Shown here in pieces: positions 29,469-40,331 of a stretch of 51,808 nucleotides of DNA. Numbering within the stretch: the stretch's first letter is position 1; each line of letters starts with the position of its first letter. The stretch is taken from NCBI GenBank assembly GCA_002010305.1, contig MTND01000022.1, forward strand, positions 174,128 through 225,935, read 5' to 3'. Under the pieces are notes generated by a model, which was not told the DNA's origin, did no database searches, and saw nothing but the letters and a program-made list of their open reading frames with translations. The translations under genes were made by a program, and so were the position numbers. The DNA comes from Archaeoglobi archaeon JdFR-42. Lineage in GTDB: Archaea; Halobacteriota; Archaeoglobi; Archaeoglobales; JdFR-42.

Positions 29469-30251
29469 TCAAATTTCAAATTCAGCCACCAGCGGTGTAT
29501 GATCAGAAGGTCTTCTCTCAAGTCTCGGTTTAAGGTCTATATAACAATCTACTGATTTATCTGCCAGTAATGGTGAGACGAGAATATGATCTACTCTCCA
29601 TCCTAGATTTCTTGATACAGCATCTTTTACCCTGTAGTCAAAGAATGTGTAATGTCCTGGTTCATCCGGATGGTGTTTTCTAAAAACATCCACAAATCCA
29701 AGAGATCTCACCTGATCAAAAGCGTTTTTCACATCTTCATGGAAGCAGACATGGTTTTTCAGTCTTTTCGGGTTGTGAACGTCAATATCTTCTGGGGCTA
29801 CATTGATGTCTCCACACCATGCAACATATTTGTCCATTGAAATATGTTTCTTAAAAAACTCCTCCAATCTTTTTAACCATTCCAGTTTGTACTGATATTT
29901 GGGGCTGTCTATTTTAAAGCCCTGAGGCACATATGTATTCACAATGGTTATTCCAGAAAAATTACCCATTATCAGCCTGTCTCTGTCTTTGGGTTCAGTA
30001 TCAAGCCCAGATATCACATCCTTCGGTTCTTCGAGAGAAGCAATAGCCACTCCGTTTCTTCCTTTCCCCCCGCTGAAGACAACGTGGTATCCTATTCTGT
30101 GGAATTCGTTCTCAGGAAAGAGTCTGTTTTCAACTCTGGTCTCCTGCATGCAGAGTATATCTGGTCGGTTTTTTCTCAGCCATGGTATCACTATATGGAT
30201 TCTGGAGCGAATAGAATTTACATTAAAAGTTGCAATCGTAAATAGACTCAT
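29469..30251 (-). CDS. xthA: Exonuclease III-family AP endonuclease
   Basis: The enzyme cuts DNA at abasic sites in base-excision repair. Family motifs are in order: [11 protein letters not shown] at the N-terminus, LCMQETR near residue 36, NTYVPQG near 105, [17 protein letters not shown] near 146 and [13 protein letters not shown] at the end with the catalytic DH pair. With the ATG at 30251 it has 260 residues, the usual length. A longer frame to 30302 would add 17 atypical residues. A TATA-like TTTTTAAAT (minus strand, about 30272-30280) stands about 25 bp before this ATG, supporting the start and a leaderless message. Confidence 0.93.
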   Translation of the reverse strand: MSLFTIATFNVNSIRSRIHIVIPWLRKNRPDILCMQETRVENRLFPENEFHRIGYHVVFSGGKGRNGVAIASLEEPKDVISGLDTEPKDRDRLIMGNFSGITIVNTYVPQGFKIDSPKYQYKLEWLKRLEEFFKKHISMDKYVAWCGDINVAPEDIDVHNPKRLKNHVCFHEDVKNAFDQVRSLGFVDVFRKHHPDEPGHYTFFDYRVKDAVSRNLGWRVDHILVSPLLADKSVDCYIDLKPRLERRPSDHTPLVAEFEI

Positions 30252-30533
30252 AAGATTCACTGGATGGGGAAATTTAAAAATATTTTGATAACTTTTTGGC
30301 AATTCCCTTTGACTTTTAGGGCAATTCTGGAATTTCAGGCGTAATGTATTACATCTAGAGAAAATTCAAGCTCTATACCGGTTACTCGATTCCAGTCTTC
30401 TGTGGAAATGTTGGATCAGTTTTTTTTAAAAAAAGAAATTATTGTGATAGTATTAGAAATAAAAACCAGCTAATGGTAGATGAGCAATGTAAACGGGGAA
30501 ACTTTTTATCCCCTGTGTATCATTAATATGTGT

Positions 30534-31181
30534 ATGGTCAGTCCAGATGATATTCGAATACGCTTAACTGAAAAAGCTCTTGCAAAACTCGAGAAATTAA
30601 TCCAGCAGATCTCTATACAAAAAAGAAAAGAATTCATTTCTGAAATTCGGAGCCTCCAGAAGTATGTTCAGGTGATTAAATACTCCTACATGCCTGCTTC
30701 GGAATTACTTGCTCTGAATGAGTTCCAGAAACTGATAAATAAGGCAAAAGAACTGAGGACGGCTATACAGGGTTTGGATAAGAGTTTTTCATTGATACAG
30801 ACAGATTATTGGCTGGAATATCTAGAGCATTTGCCCATCCTTATGGATCGGGGAGATGAAGTAAAACCCTTCGAAGGAATTCGATATTTTTCTGGAGAAA
30901 TCAAAATTAGAGAAAAGCTGGATGAGAATCTGTGGGTGTGTGGAGTTGACTGTGGATTCAGGCTGAATGTGGTAACGAATAGCAAAGAATTCTCTCCAGG
31001 AAAAAAAGTGGTCATAAGCCATCTTCCTCCAAGGATGTTTGGAAAAACCGTGAGTGAGGGTATGTTCATTGATGCATCCTTTATCAAAAAGGGAGAGTTA
31101 AATCAGGAAGAAATAAGGAGTATAGAAAATAAGCTTGGAGAGGTTTCAGCACTGATTTTAGATCTAATATCTGACAAATAG
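30534..31181 (+). CDS. Protein with a C-terminal tRNA-binding (Trbp111/EMAP-II-like) OB-fold domain
   Basis: The first half (about residues 1-105) is helical and charged. The second half (about 110-185) resembles the tRNA-binding OB-fold of methionyl-tRNA synthetase C-termini and Trbp111. It shows VCGVDCGFRLNVVTNS, PGKKVVISHLPPRMFGKTVSEGMFIDAS, including the characteristic SEGM turn. Whole-protein function is unknown; a tRNA-handling role is inferred. Possible starts are ATG 30528 and ATG 30534. A TATA-like CTTTTTATCC at about 30502-30511 is about 26 bp upstream of both and points to a leaderless mRNA, so the longer frame from 30480 is unlikely. Confidence 0.55.
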   Translation: MVSPDDIRIRLTEKALAKLEKLIQQISIQKRKEFISEIRSLQKYVQVIKYSYMPASELLALNEFQKLINKAKELRTAIQGLDKSFSLIQTDYWLEYLEHLPILMDRGDEVKPFEGIRYFSGEIKIREKLDENLWVCGVDCGFRLNVVTNSKEFSPGKKVVISHLPPRMFGKTVSEGMFIDASFIKKGELNQEEIRSIENKLGEVSALILDLISDK

Positions 31182-31206
31182 TGATAAAGAATTCCATTAA
31201 AGATCT

Positions 31207-31614
31207 TCAGGTAATATTCCAGTATATATAAACTCCGGAGACGTAGGTTATAACCCATATAGCTCCTGCAGCCCTCATCAGATTTTTAGAATCTCTTACC
31301 ATAAACCTTTTCGGAATTTTGCCTTTCATATGAAGGACTGTGAATAAAGCTAGGAATTCAGTAATGAATCCAAGAGTTATGTGAACCGGAGCATATACGA
31401 TGCCCTTTGTCATAGAGGGCACCATTACTGTAAAAACAGAAATCAGATGTATAGCGATAGCCAGTATAACTCCATTGCAATGGATTGAGACTCTTCTTTT
31501 AGAGAAATATATGGATACCAGAAGGAGATCCATAAGGATTGATTGTACTATTAAATTTATCAAAGAAATGTTGGCAGAATCGACTAAAGAGAGACTGAGT
31601 ATCATATCTATCAT
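31207..31614 (-). CDS. DUF420-like four-helix membrane protein
   Basis: The 135-residue protein has four likely membrane helices (about residues 14-38, 45-66, 75-95 and 112-132). Histidines are placed as in DUF420 proteins: AIAIHLISVFTVMVPS near residue 54, APVHITLG near 76 and VLHMKG near 93. The ending MRAAGAIWVITYVSGVYIYW also fits. Some members of that family help assemble haem-copper oxidases, which is doubtful in an anaerobe. It follows the ASCH gene by 25 nt on the same strand. No ribosome-binding site is obvious. The family assignment is tentative. Confidence 0.55.
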   Translation of the reverse strand: MIDMILSLSLVDSANISLINLIVQSILMDLLLVSIYFSKRRVSIHCNGVILAIAIHLISVFTVMVPSMTKGIVYAPVHITLGFITEFLALFTVLHMKGKIPKRFMVRDSKNLMRAAGAIWVITYVSGVYIYWNIT

Positions 31615-31639
31615 GTTTTAGATTCATACAAAGAAATAC

Positions 31640-31975
31640 TTAACCTTGGTGAGTTCTGTTCATAGAAAAGTAAATGATGGTTATGAAGGTATCCTGTGGT
31701 ATATATCCATAATGTTCTTTCAGTGCAGCTTTTAACTCTTTCAAATCCCTGAAACCATCTGTTCTCGCATCTATTTCAGTAAGTTCCCCATATCGCTTCA
31801 TCCGGATATCCACTATTTTTGCCGTTCCCATATAGCTGTTGCCAGCGTATATATCAACGATATCTCCTGGTTGAAGTCGTGTTTTTAATCTAACTGTAGA
31901 TCTTTTTTTCCCTGAACGAATAACTTCTCCATATTTTTCTGCGAAATTCAATCGTTTTCTGCCAGATTTAGTCAT
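31640..31975 (-). CDS. ASCH (PUA-like) domain protein
   Basis: With ATG 31975 the protein has 111 residues. It shows the ASCH fold features NFAEKYGEVIRSGKKRSTVRLK near residue 9, PGDIVDIYAG near 36 and the charged loop TEIDARTDGFRDLKELKAAL near 65. ASCH domains are PUA-like RNA-binding or RNA-modifying folds, and some are amidohydrolases of modified nucleosides. The start overlaps the tmcA stop by 8 nt and has GGAG 4-5 nt upstream, which favours it over the longer frame to 32032 that would overlap tmcA much further. Coupling to tmcA, which makes N4-acetylcytidine in tRNA, is notable because ASCH proteins such as YqfB hydrolyse N4-acetylcytidine. Confidence 0.75.
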   Translation of the reverse strand: MTKSGRKRLNFAEKYGEVIRSGKKRSTVRLKTRLQPGDIVDIYAGNSYMGTAKIVDIRMKRYGELTEIDARTDGFRDLKELKAALKEHYGYIPQDTFITIIYFSMNRTHQG

Positions 31976-34316
31976 ATCTCTCCACCACATCTTTCGCAAA
32001 CTCTCTAAAATCGTATATGGTGTCATGTTCACTCTTTCGATATTCCAAGGAAGCTCTTCTCCAGCTTCGTCCTTGAAGTGCCTTTACTATCAGTGCTCTT
32101 TCAAATCGATCGCTAATTGAAAGCCTGGAGTTCACACCTCTCATGAAATGGACTCTGAGGATTGCTCTAAACACATCACAGGCACCCTCATAAGAAATAA
32201 GGCCCTTAGCATAAGCTTTTAGCCTTCCTATCTGGTCAGGCGTAAGATCCAATCTGCATGTACTGTTTGGGTCTCCCCCTCGAAATAAATATGCTGCTAT
32301 TTTTGGAGGGAGATTGTAATAGGTATCATGGAGAGAGTCAAAGAATCTGGCTTTGAATTCAGTATTGAGTGCGAAAATGGCTTTTTGAGCCTTTTTGCTG
32401 AGAGGTTTTACCATGATAACGCTGTATTCTCCAGAAGCTGCATTCCTTATCGGGCTTATATGTACAGGAGAATATCCATTTTTGATCCAGAACTTCAGAA
32501 GATCTTTACTGGCTCCAAAACTCGCTCCGATCCATTCATATCTTTTTGATAGTTCTCTTTCTAGCATCTTAAGAGCATGGGTCCCTAGTCCCTTTCCCAT
32601 TATATCTGGATGTACGGCAATTCGTACTACTCTCACCCCTTTCATCTTCGCCAGCTCATCATGGGTGGGGTAGTATTTCAGGATGGTGGCCGGGATCAAC
32701 TGTCCATGTGGGATCCATCCTCTGATAATCCCTTTGATGATTTTTTCAGTTAAATTACCTTCCACAGTAAGGTGCATAGCAGCTAAAATTCCCCCATCCT
32801 CGCTCTCCATGATTCTGGCGAAGTGAAGTGGGGCATCTCCTATCAGAAGCAGATCATCCGGTCTGTTGCGATAGTGAGCGGTTATATAGGTACCCACAAA
32901 TTGTTTCAATCTATCTTCATCTTCTCCAAAAAAGGCATCTAAATTAATTTTCTCGTATCTAGTATTCATAGGGGCGAACGTCTTAATCTCCTCGGGTGTA
33001 AACTGAGCAGGTTTTGAATCCAGAAGCAGAACATCATACAACCAGTTTTCTACGGGATCTCCGGGAGCATATCTGATAGGATCCTTCAGTTCGATCTCTG
33101 CGACATTTACACCATCAATTTCTGAAAGACGTTTTTTAAATCTAATTTCAAAACCCCTACCTGCCCCCTCGTAACCATGAACGGTCGACGCAAATATAAA
33201 TCTGTTAAACTGCTTCAGGTATTTCATGAGGAGAGGAAGAGGAATTCCAGCAGCCTCATCTATGATAGCCAGATTTCCAGAACTTTCAGCCATTTGATCC
33301 GGATCCATGTATTTAATCCTTGTTTTTCCAGCCTGTATCACAAAACTTTCACGGCTTTTCCTCTTCCTCTTTTTTATTGTAATTCCACAGTCTTTCAGAG
33401 TGTTTTCCAGGAACGTAAATAGGGTTTGAGCATTTCCAAGAGATGGAGCAGTGATAGTTACACTGCCCTTGAATCCTGAAAAAACAACTCCCCCCAGAGT
33501 GATCCCGAGAGCTGCTGATTTACCCCTCCCCCTATCTGCTTTTACCAGTAATACCTGTTTCTTATCATCTCTACTCATCATTTTTTCTATGGCATGGATT
33601 AGCCTCACTTGATCCTGTGTTACAGCCTTTTTGTATATGTGGTCAGGAATCCCGGTGTTAGACGGTATCCTGATTTTCCTCTTTTTTCTTGGAGGAGATC
33701 GGAAAGGAGATGAGTAAACAACCTTACCGTTTTCTACCACCCAGATCCCTTTATGTTGGGTTAATTTACATACTAGGCGTTTTTCAAACCTTCTCTTAAC
33801 GTCTTGCAGAGATGCTGGAGGGCTAACAAGCCTCTCATGATACGGACTTACGTGAGTGTACCATCGTGAAAGTTCAGGCCCCTCAAAAAGAATTAGTCCT
33901 CCCCCTCTGACCGTCTCAACTAACCTTCCAAGAGAGTTGGGAGTTAGATAATGGGCTGAGTAAACAATCAGCAGGTCCCAGGTGGTGCCAAGAACATCTG
34001 ATGTGTCCTCTCTTCGAACTACAGAAAAAGGAATTCTTTTGTGCTCCAGCCAGTTGGTAAGATGGTTGCTATGTCTCTCATCATCTGGTACGATAAGAAT
34101 ATCTCTTTTTTTGGTATACTTCAGGAAAAGTTGCACAGTCTCCAGTAACAGGGATTCTCTTCCAGTTCCTGTTATCACAATCATTCGTCTGTGTTCTGAA
34201 TTAACTGCTTCTGCAACGGCTCTGTTTAGCTCTGTATAGGTATTCTCTGGTACCATACTCAAATCCTTCTTTCTAACTGGATGTAAAAAATTTTCTGTCT
34301 TCAGATTTTTTTCCAT
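31968..34316 (-). CDS. tmcA: tRNA(Met) cytidine acetyltransferase TmcA
   Basis: TmcA uses ATP (or GTP) and acetyl-CoA to make N4-acetylcytidine in RNA; archaeal homologues can modify many tRNA and rRNA sites. The domain order is visible: an N-terminal DUF1726-like domain, then an RNA-helicase-type ATPase with Walker A KADRGRGKSAALG near residue 258, IIDEAAGIPLPLL near 356 and STVHGYEGAGRGF near 380. A GNAT domain with RIAVHPDIMGKGLGTHAL near 568 and a C-terminal tRNA-binding tail follow. The length of 782 residues is normal for archaeal TmcA. The gene starts 3 nt after the MgtC-family gene and overlaps the ASCH gene, forming an operon. Confidence 0.94.
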   Translation of the reverse strand: MEKNLKTENFLHPVRKKDLSMVPENTYTELNRAVAEAVNSEHRRMIVITGTGRESLLLETVQLFLKYTKKRDILIVPDDERHSNHLTNWLEHKRIPFSVVRREDTSDVLGTTWDLLIVYSAHYLTPNSLGRLVETVRGGGLILFEGPELSRWYTHVSPYHERLVSPPASLQDVKRRFEKRLVCKLTQHKGIWVVENGKVVYSSPFRSPPRKKRKIRIPSNTGIPDHIYKKAVTQDQVRLIHAIEKMMSRDDKKQVLLVKADRGRGKSAALGITLGGVVFSGFKGSVTITAPSLGNAQTLFTFLENTLKDCGITIKKRKRKSRESFVIQAGKTRIKYMDPDQMAESSGNLAIIDEAAGIPLPLLMKYLKQFNRFIFASTVHGYEGAGRGFEIRFKKRLSEIDGVNVAEIELKDPIRYAPGDPVENWLYDVLLLDSKPAQFTPEEIKTFAPMNTRYEKINLDAFFGEDEDRLKQFVGTYITAHYRNRPDDLLLIGDAPLHFARIMESEDGGILAAMHLTVEGNLTEKIIKGIIRGWIPHGQLIPATILKYYPTHDELAKMKGVRVVRIAVHPDIMGKGLGTHALKMLERELSKRYEWIGASFGASKDLLKFWIKNGYSPVHISPIRNAASGEYSVIMVKPLSKKAQKAIFALNTEFKARFFDSLHDTYYNLPPKIAAYLFRGGDPNSTCRLDLTPDQIGRLKAYAKGLISYEGACDVFRAILRVHFMRGVNSRLSISDRFERALIVKALQGRSWRRASLEYRKSEHDTIYDFREFAKDVVERYD

Positions 34317-34319
34317 GTT

Positions 34320-35558
34320 TCATATGTAATGAAGTAGATTTCCAGTAACCAGAAGAGCAACAATCCCTCCAAATGCAATAATAATATCTCCAATTGCAAC
34401 CTTTTTAATGAAATCTTTTTGCCTAGATGTGGCTACAAAGATAAATTTGACCAAAATGCTGGCTAGACTGGCCACCAACACGGTAAAAGCCACGGTAAAC
34501 CCACTAATAGAGGCGGAAAGATATAAAAGAAGGGCACTTATGGTGGCACTTTCACTGCTTATCAAACCACTTATAAATCCTGAAATAATGAATCCCTGAT
34601 TTCCAAAGAATAAATTGGCAAAATAGCCAAACAGAATAATTGCGAGAAAAATTACGCCGAATTTGAGAGAATTAAAGAGACTAACTGGGGATTTAATTTT
34701 AACCTGAAAATCACTTTCTATGGTAACGCGAAAAACTCTGGTAGTAACGTAAGCGAGAATCATCATCATAGCCATGGGTCCTATGACCATTTTAAAAATT
34801 TCAAAGGATATTATACCTACCAGAGCAAGATTTCGAAGAATCATGGCAATATCTGCAACGAATACAGCAGATACCGAGATGTTTTTAAGTTTGGGAATTT
34901 CTTTGGTTCTGTTTACGATCTCTCCTACCACTGCAGTACTATTTACGAGACCTCCAAAAAAGGCCAAATAGGTAACTCCCCTTTCTCCATATCTTCTCAA
35001 AAAAATGTAGTTCATGAGGCTTAGGCCGGTTATAAGCACAACCATGAGCCATATTATACGGGGATTTATGATGTTCCATGGATCAATGTAATAGTTGGGA
35101 AGAATGGGGAACACAATGAAAGCAACAATTGCAAATTTGATCATACCTCTAACTTCTTCTTCTGTTATCTCTCCTGCAAACTCATGAAGCTCTCTTTTCG
35201 TCGCGAGAAGGGTCATGGTGATAACTCCTATCAGAATAGCTGGAATGTAAAGGCCATTACCAACTATAACACCTATTCCATAGGTTATGAGGAGGGAAGT
35301 TATGGTTGTAAGTCTAACAGTTCCCTGTTGAAGACCCAGAAGAGACAGGAAACCTGACATACCTATAACAAATACACCTCCAACAATCACCATTTCTTGA
35401 CTTATAAAACTGAATAGAGTCCCACCTATACATACCAATGAGAATGTCCTGACTCCAGCCTCTTTGTGTGCCCATTCTCGCTCAAGGCCCACCATCAGTC
35501 CAAGGGCAAGGCTTAGTCCAATTTTGATAACATAGTCGTAAATCAGGGGCTCGACCAT
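34320..35558 (-). CDS. MgtC/SapB-family membrane protein with DUF4010 domain
   Basis: The 412-residue protein has about twelve hydrophobic helices. The N-terminal MgtC/SapB domain is recognised by LALGLMVGLEREWAHKEAGVRTFSLVCIGG (about residues 16-45). The C-terminal half (from about residue 170) matches the DUF4010 arrangement, with GLVNSTAVVGEIVNRTKE near residue 205 and SGLISSESATISALLLYLS near residue 340. Proteins of this class affect magnesium or other ion homeostasis by an unclear mechanism. A TATA-like TTTATAAT (minus strand, about 35585-35592) stands about 27 bp from the ATG, so the message is probably leaderless. tmcA follows after 3 nt. Confidence 0.85.
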   Translation of the reverse strand: MVEPLIYDYVIKIGLSLALGLMVGLEREWAHKEAGVRTFSLVCIGGTLFSFISQEMVIVGGVFVIGMSGFLSLLGLQQGTVRLTTITSLLITYGIGVIVGNGLYIPAILIGVITMTLLATKRELHEFAGEITEEEVRGMIKFAIVAFIVFPILPNYYIDPWNIINPRIIWLMVVLITGLSLMNYIFLRRYGERGVTYLAFFGGLVNSTAVVGEIVNRTKEIPKLKNISVSAVFVADIAMILRNLALVGIISFEIFKMVIGPMAMMMILAYVTTRVFRVTIESDFQVKIKSPVSLFNSLKFGVIFLAIILFGYFANLFFGNQGFIISGFISGLISSESATISALLLYLSASISGFTVAFTVLVASLASILVKFIFVATSRQKDFIKKVAIGDIIIAFGGIVALLVTGNLLHYI

Positions 35559-35634
35559 TCTTTAATTAAGTATAAAAGAAGTATTATAAATAATTTTTCA
35601 ATAAAAAATTATAAGGTCTAAAAATCAAAAAAAT

Positions 35635-36159
35635 TTATTCAATGTCAATCTTTTTCTTGGTGGTCTTTGTTGGCTCCTTTTTCTTTAATATGACTTCCAG
35701 CACACCGTTTTTATAGCTGGCTTTTGAACTGTCAGGATCTACCTCTGCCGGTAGATCAACTAGCTCCGAATACTGTCTTGTCTCGCCTTTGGCTCTAATC
35801 TCCAGTGTTGTTTCAGTAGCATTGAGTTCGATATCCTCTTTCTCGACACCGGGCATTTCTGCTATTACCTGAACCTCATCATCGGTTTCGAATACATCAA
35901 CGATAGGCTTTCTTTCGTCTGTATGTGCTCGAACAGCTGCTGGAGTGTTGCCAAATTCTTGGATGTGAGGCTTCCCGTCTGGCCCTATCCGAACTGAGAA
36001 TCCATATACAAATGGTTTACCGGGTTCAACCTCTCCTGGTGCAAATTTCATAAATTCGTCGAATATCCTGTTCATTCTGTCCATCATTTTGTTGAATTCC
36101 TCATCGATATCCCCAAAAATGTCTCCAAACCACCAGTCTCTCCTCCTTCTTTTCCACAT
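35635..36159 (-). CDS. hsp20: Hsp20/alpha-crystallin small heat-shock protein
   Basis: This holdase chaperone forms oligomers that bind unfolding proteins. The N-terminus is rich in tryptophan and arginine followed by a helical segment (to about residue 45). The alpha-crystallin domain covers about residues 80-170, with PIVDVFETDDEVQVIAEMPGV near 85 and the family-typical YKNGVLEVILKK near 152. The C-terminal I-x-I anchor appears as IDIE. A strong ribosome-binding site, GGAGGTGATG, precedes the ATG. The gene follows cdc48 by 23 nt, as third gene of the hsr1-cdc48-hsp20 operon known from Archaeoglobus. Confidence 0.93.
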   Translation of the reverse strand: MWKRRRRDWWFGDIFGDIDEEFNKMMDRMNRIFDEFMKFAPGEVEPGKPFVYGFSVRIGPDGKPHIQEFGNTPAAVRAHTDERKPIVDVFETDDEVQVIAEMPGVEKEDIELNATETTLEIRAKGETRQYSELVDLPAEVDPDSSKASYKNGVLEVILKKKEPTKTTKKKIDIE

Positions 36160-36182
36160 GCTACATCACCTCCTTCTATTGA

Positions 36183-38372
<2,190 letters not shown>

Positions 38373-39050
38373 TTATTTATGGATTGTATACATGATCCTG
38401 TTCTTTTCAACCTCTTTTTTAACCACACCTGCCTTTTCCAGATCGGATAAAACTCTTTGAACATCCCGTACACTCACTCCGAGTTCTTCAGCCATTTCTT
38501 CCGGGTATCTTGTACCTTTCCCGATGGCAACCAAGATCACTCTATAGAGAGCATCTTCATATGATCTTTCAGCAAACTCAACCAGTCTATTAAAGGACTC
38601 GTTTATGGTCTCGGTCAGAGTAAACTGGATGTCTGAAAGAGTTTTCTGTACTTTTCTCAATTTTTCAAGCTGTGAAATGACATCTCTCATATCTAAGGTT
38701 GTAGACTTCATTAATTCCGTTATGATTGAATGGATTTCGAATATTTTATCAGGTATGTTCTCCACTCTCAAGGAAGATACAGCCACTCCCACCCCAAACA
38801 TATGGGGAGCAAGATCAATTTCAAGTCTGAGCTTTCTGCTAATGTAGTAATACTTCCTTCTACTCTCATCAGTAATGCTTTCTATAAGACCTGCCCTCTC
38901 AAGTTTGGATAGATGCTCGATCACTGCTTTAGGAGCCATTTTTAGGCAATAGGATATTTCACTGACGTAACAGGGTCGTCTGGACAGTAACTCAAGTATT
39001 TTCCGTCTACTCTCGTTTCCAAGAAGATCAAGGATTTCACTGATTTTCAT
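38373..39050 (-). CDS. HSR1-like ArsR-type heat-shock regulator
   Basis: The protein has an ArsR-type winged helix at the N-terminus (LDLLGNESRRKILELLSRRPCYVSEISYCLKMAPKAVIEHLSKLERAGLI, about residues 5-55). A helical middle and a second winged-helix-like C-terminal segment (about 170-225) follow. Gene order with cdc48 and hsp20 is the same as AF1298-AF1297-AF1296 of Archaeoglobus fulgidus, where the first gene encodes the heat-shock regulator HSR1. The ATG at 39050 has GAGGT 7 nt upstream; the ATG at 39056 is too close to it. Autoregulation is likely, since an HSR1-like operator overlaps the predicted transcription start. Confidence 0.82.
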   Translation of the reverse strand: MKISEILDLLGNESRRKILELLSRRPCYVSEISYCLKMAPKAVIEHLSKLERAGLIESITDESRRKYYYISRKLRLEIDLAPHMFGVGVAVSSLRVENIPDKIFEIHSIITELMKSTTLDMRDVISQLEKLRKVQKTLSDIQFTLTETINESFNRLVEFAERSYEDALYRVILVAIGKGTRYPEEMAEELGVSVRDVQRVLSDLEKAGVVKKEVEKNRIMYTIHK

Positions 39051-39069
39051 AAGCATTACCTCTTTGTTA

Positions 39070-39084
39070 CTAACTTTTATGTAG
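39070..39084. promoter_or_regulatory. Candidate HSR1 operator
   Basis: The plus strand reads CTAAC-TTTTA-TGTAG. HSR1 of Archaeoglobus is reported to bind CTAAC-N5-GTTAG. The first half matches exactly and the second at three of five bases, with the right spacing. It lies just downstream of the TATA box, over the expected start site, where a bound repressor would block RNA polymerase. Confidence 0.45.
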
Positions 39085-39090
39085 GGTATA

Positions 39091-39103
39091 CTAATATATA
39101 AAG
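39091..39103 (-). promoter_or_regulatory. TATA box of the hsr1-cdc48-hsp20 operon
   Basis: On the minus strand this reads CTTTATATATTAG, preceded by a BRE-like GTAAA. The start site would be near 39071, giving a leader of about 20 nt that contains GAGGT before the hsr1 ATG. Confidence 0.6.
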
Positions 39104-39107
39104 TTTA

Positions 39108-39260
39108 CGGTATAAGAGATATTTTGTGCAGAGAGATTTAAGATGTATACAGATGAAAGGTTAGAATCTGAATAATATTTCGGTATATAGAGAATGAATC
39201 TATTTGAATAAATTAATTAAATAGAGATTTTATTAGTATCTCTTATAAGTCTCTCTTATA
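39108..39260. repeat. TCTCTTATA repeats between hsr1 and the CbtB-like operon
   Basis: The 9-bp word TCTCTTATA occurs twice in direct order at about 39238-39260. It occurs once inverted (TATAAGAGA) at about 39111-39119, just upstream of the hsr1 TATA box. Apart from these, the 39057-39433 gap holds no gene that I can support. The CbtB-like operon has a TATA-like TTTAAATA at 39372-39379 and a GGAGGTGA site at 39422-39429. Confidence 0.4.
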
Positions 39261-39433
39261 GGTCTAGAGGACAGTTATATCAATGAAAATAACACTAGTA
39301 GTACATCATCCGGTTTATGGTGTAAAATAAGCTAGGTACTATCTCCAATAGATATGTTGTTAGCCGATATATTTAAATATAATAAAGATAACTTGATTGA
39401 AGGTAAGGAAATTTTATTAACGGAGGTGAGTGG

Positions 39434-39622
39434 ATGGTAGAAAAAAAGTACTCCAACATTTATAACAGAATTAAAATAAATCTAAGTCTACATGTTCAGC
39501 TTGCCACGATAGTGCTGTTGACTGGTGGTCTGTTATGGATGTTGTTCTTCACGCCCATCCCTGCAACTCATGACATCTTTCACGCATCTAGGCATTCCAT
39601 AGGTATTCTGGCCTGTCATTAA
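39434..39622 (+). CDS. CbtB-like small membrane protein
   Basis: The 62-residue protein has one membrane helix (about residues 22-41) and ends with a histidine-rich motif HDIFHASRHSIGILACH. This strongly resembles the C-terminal HDxxHxxRHxxxxxCH signature of CbtB, the small subunit of a predicted cobalt transporter. In other genomes CbtB pairs with the multi-helix CbtA, but no CbtA is present here. Instead two related secreted proteins and a 32-residue membrane peptide follow. GGAGGTGA lies 4 nt before the ATG. Cobalt transport is a prediction even for the family, but it would fit the organism's corrinoid needs. Confidence 0.7.
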   Translation: MVEKKYSNIYNRIKINLSLHVQLATIVLLTGGLLWMLFFTPIPATHDIFHASRHSIGILACH

Positions 39623-39652
39623 CAGAAAATATAGTATCTGAAAGGGTGGAAA

Positions 39653-40204
39653 ATGAAGAAAAATGTAATCAATGTAGCTATGCTTGTCATTTTGATGGCC
39701 GTTTTTCCAACTACAGTAGCCATATCTGATGTGACTGTCGACTTTTATACGGAACCAGAGAATCCTTATAGCTTTCAGCCTTTTTTTGCCAAAAATCAGC
39801 CGGCTAATGTGGTTGTGGAGATAAGGGATTCAGCAGGAAATCTAGTAAAAAATGTCAATATAAAGGTGGACATCGAGCATGTTAAGGGCTTTGCCAGTGG
39901 AAAAGTGTTTAACTCAGGTTTTCCATACCTTGAAGGAAAGAAAGTTTTCGGAGGAGAGTTTTTCACTCCAGATGGAAGGCTTGAATTCAGTTATATATTT
40001 CCGGTGAGGGGCAGTTATAAAGTGAATTTGAAAGTCTCTCCTGCAGAAGATTCGTCGATAACATTTGAGCCAGTACACAAGGAGTTCAATGTTAGAGTGA
40101 AGGAATGGGGATTTGAGATAAGAAATGCCGTAATTCTGGTACTCATCATGCTAGGTTTTGGAATAGTCTTGGGCGTGATATATGGTAGAGCTGGTTTAAG
40201 GTAG
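39653..40204 (+). CDS. Secreted, C-terminally anchored beta-domain protein, paralogue 1
   Basis: The 183-residue protein has a signal peptide (about residues 1-23, KKNVINVAMLVILMAVFPT) and an external beta-sandwich-like domain (about 25-150). A C-terminal membrane helix (about 158-176) is followed by a short positive tail. The segment GGEFFTPDGRLEFSYIFPVRGSYKVNLKVSP near residues 101-131 closely parallels the product of 40332-40829, so the two are paralogues. Domains with this layout occur in YtkA/FixH-like and copper-handling proteins, but I see no conserved metal ligand set. It begins 30 nt after the CbtB-like gene and is probably in its operon. Confidence 0.65.
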   Translation: MKKNVINVAMLVILMAVFPTTVAISDVTVDFYTEPENPYSFQPFFAKNQPANVVVEIRDSAGNLVKNVNIKVDIEHVKGFASGKVFNSGFPYLEGKKVFGGEFFTPDGRLEFSYIFPVRGSYKVNLKVSPAEDSSITFEPVHKEFNVRVKEWGFEIRNAVILVLIMLGFGIVLGVIYGRAGLR

Positions 40205-40216
40205 AAGGTAGGGATT

Positions 40217-40315
40217 ATGAAAACGGCAAGAGACATGTGGATTACCACCTTGTTGTTTCTGACAATACTGGTGGCATTTACCATATTTCTGAAATTTGGT
40301 GGAAATATGGATTAA
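40217..40315 (+). CDS. 32-residue single-helix membrane microprotein
   Basis: The short frame encodes MKTARDMWITTLLFLTI followed by LVAFTIFLKFGGNMD, that is one membrane helix (about residues 8-25) with a positive start. It is supported by AGGTAGGG about 6 nt before the ATG. It fits neatly into the gap between the two paralogous secreted-protein genes: 12 nt after the first and 16 nt before the second. It is below the size limit of most gene finders. No homologue is known to me. It may be a stabilising subunit of the membrane complex. Confidence 0.5.
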   Translation: MKTARDMWITTLLFLTILVAFTIFLKFGGNMD

Positions 40316-40331
40316 AGTGAGGTATAAAAAG

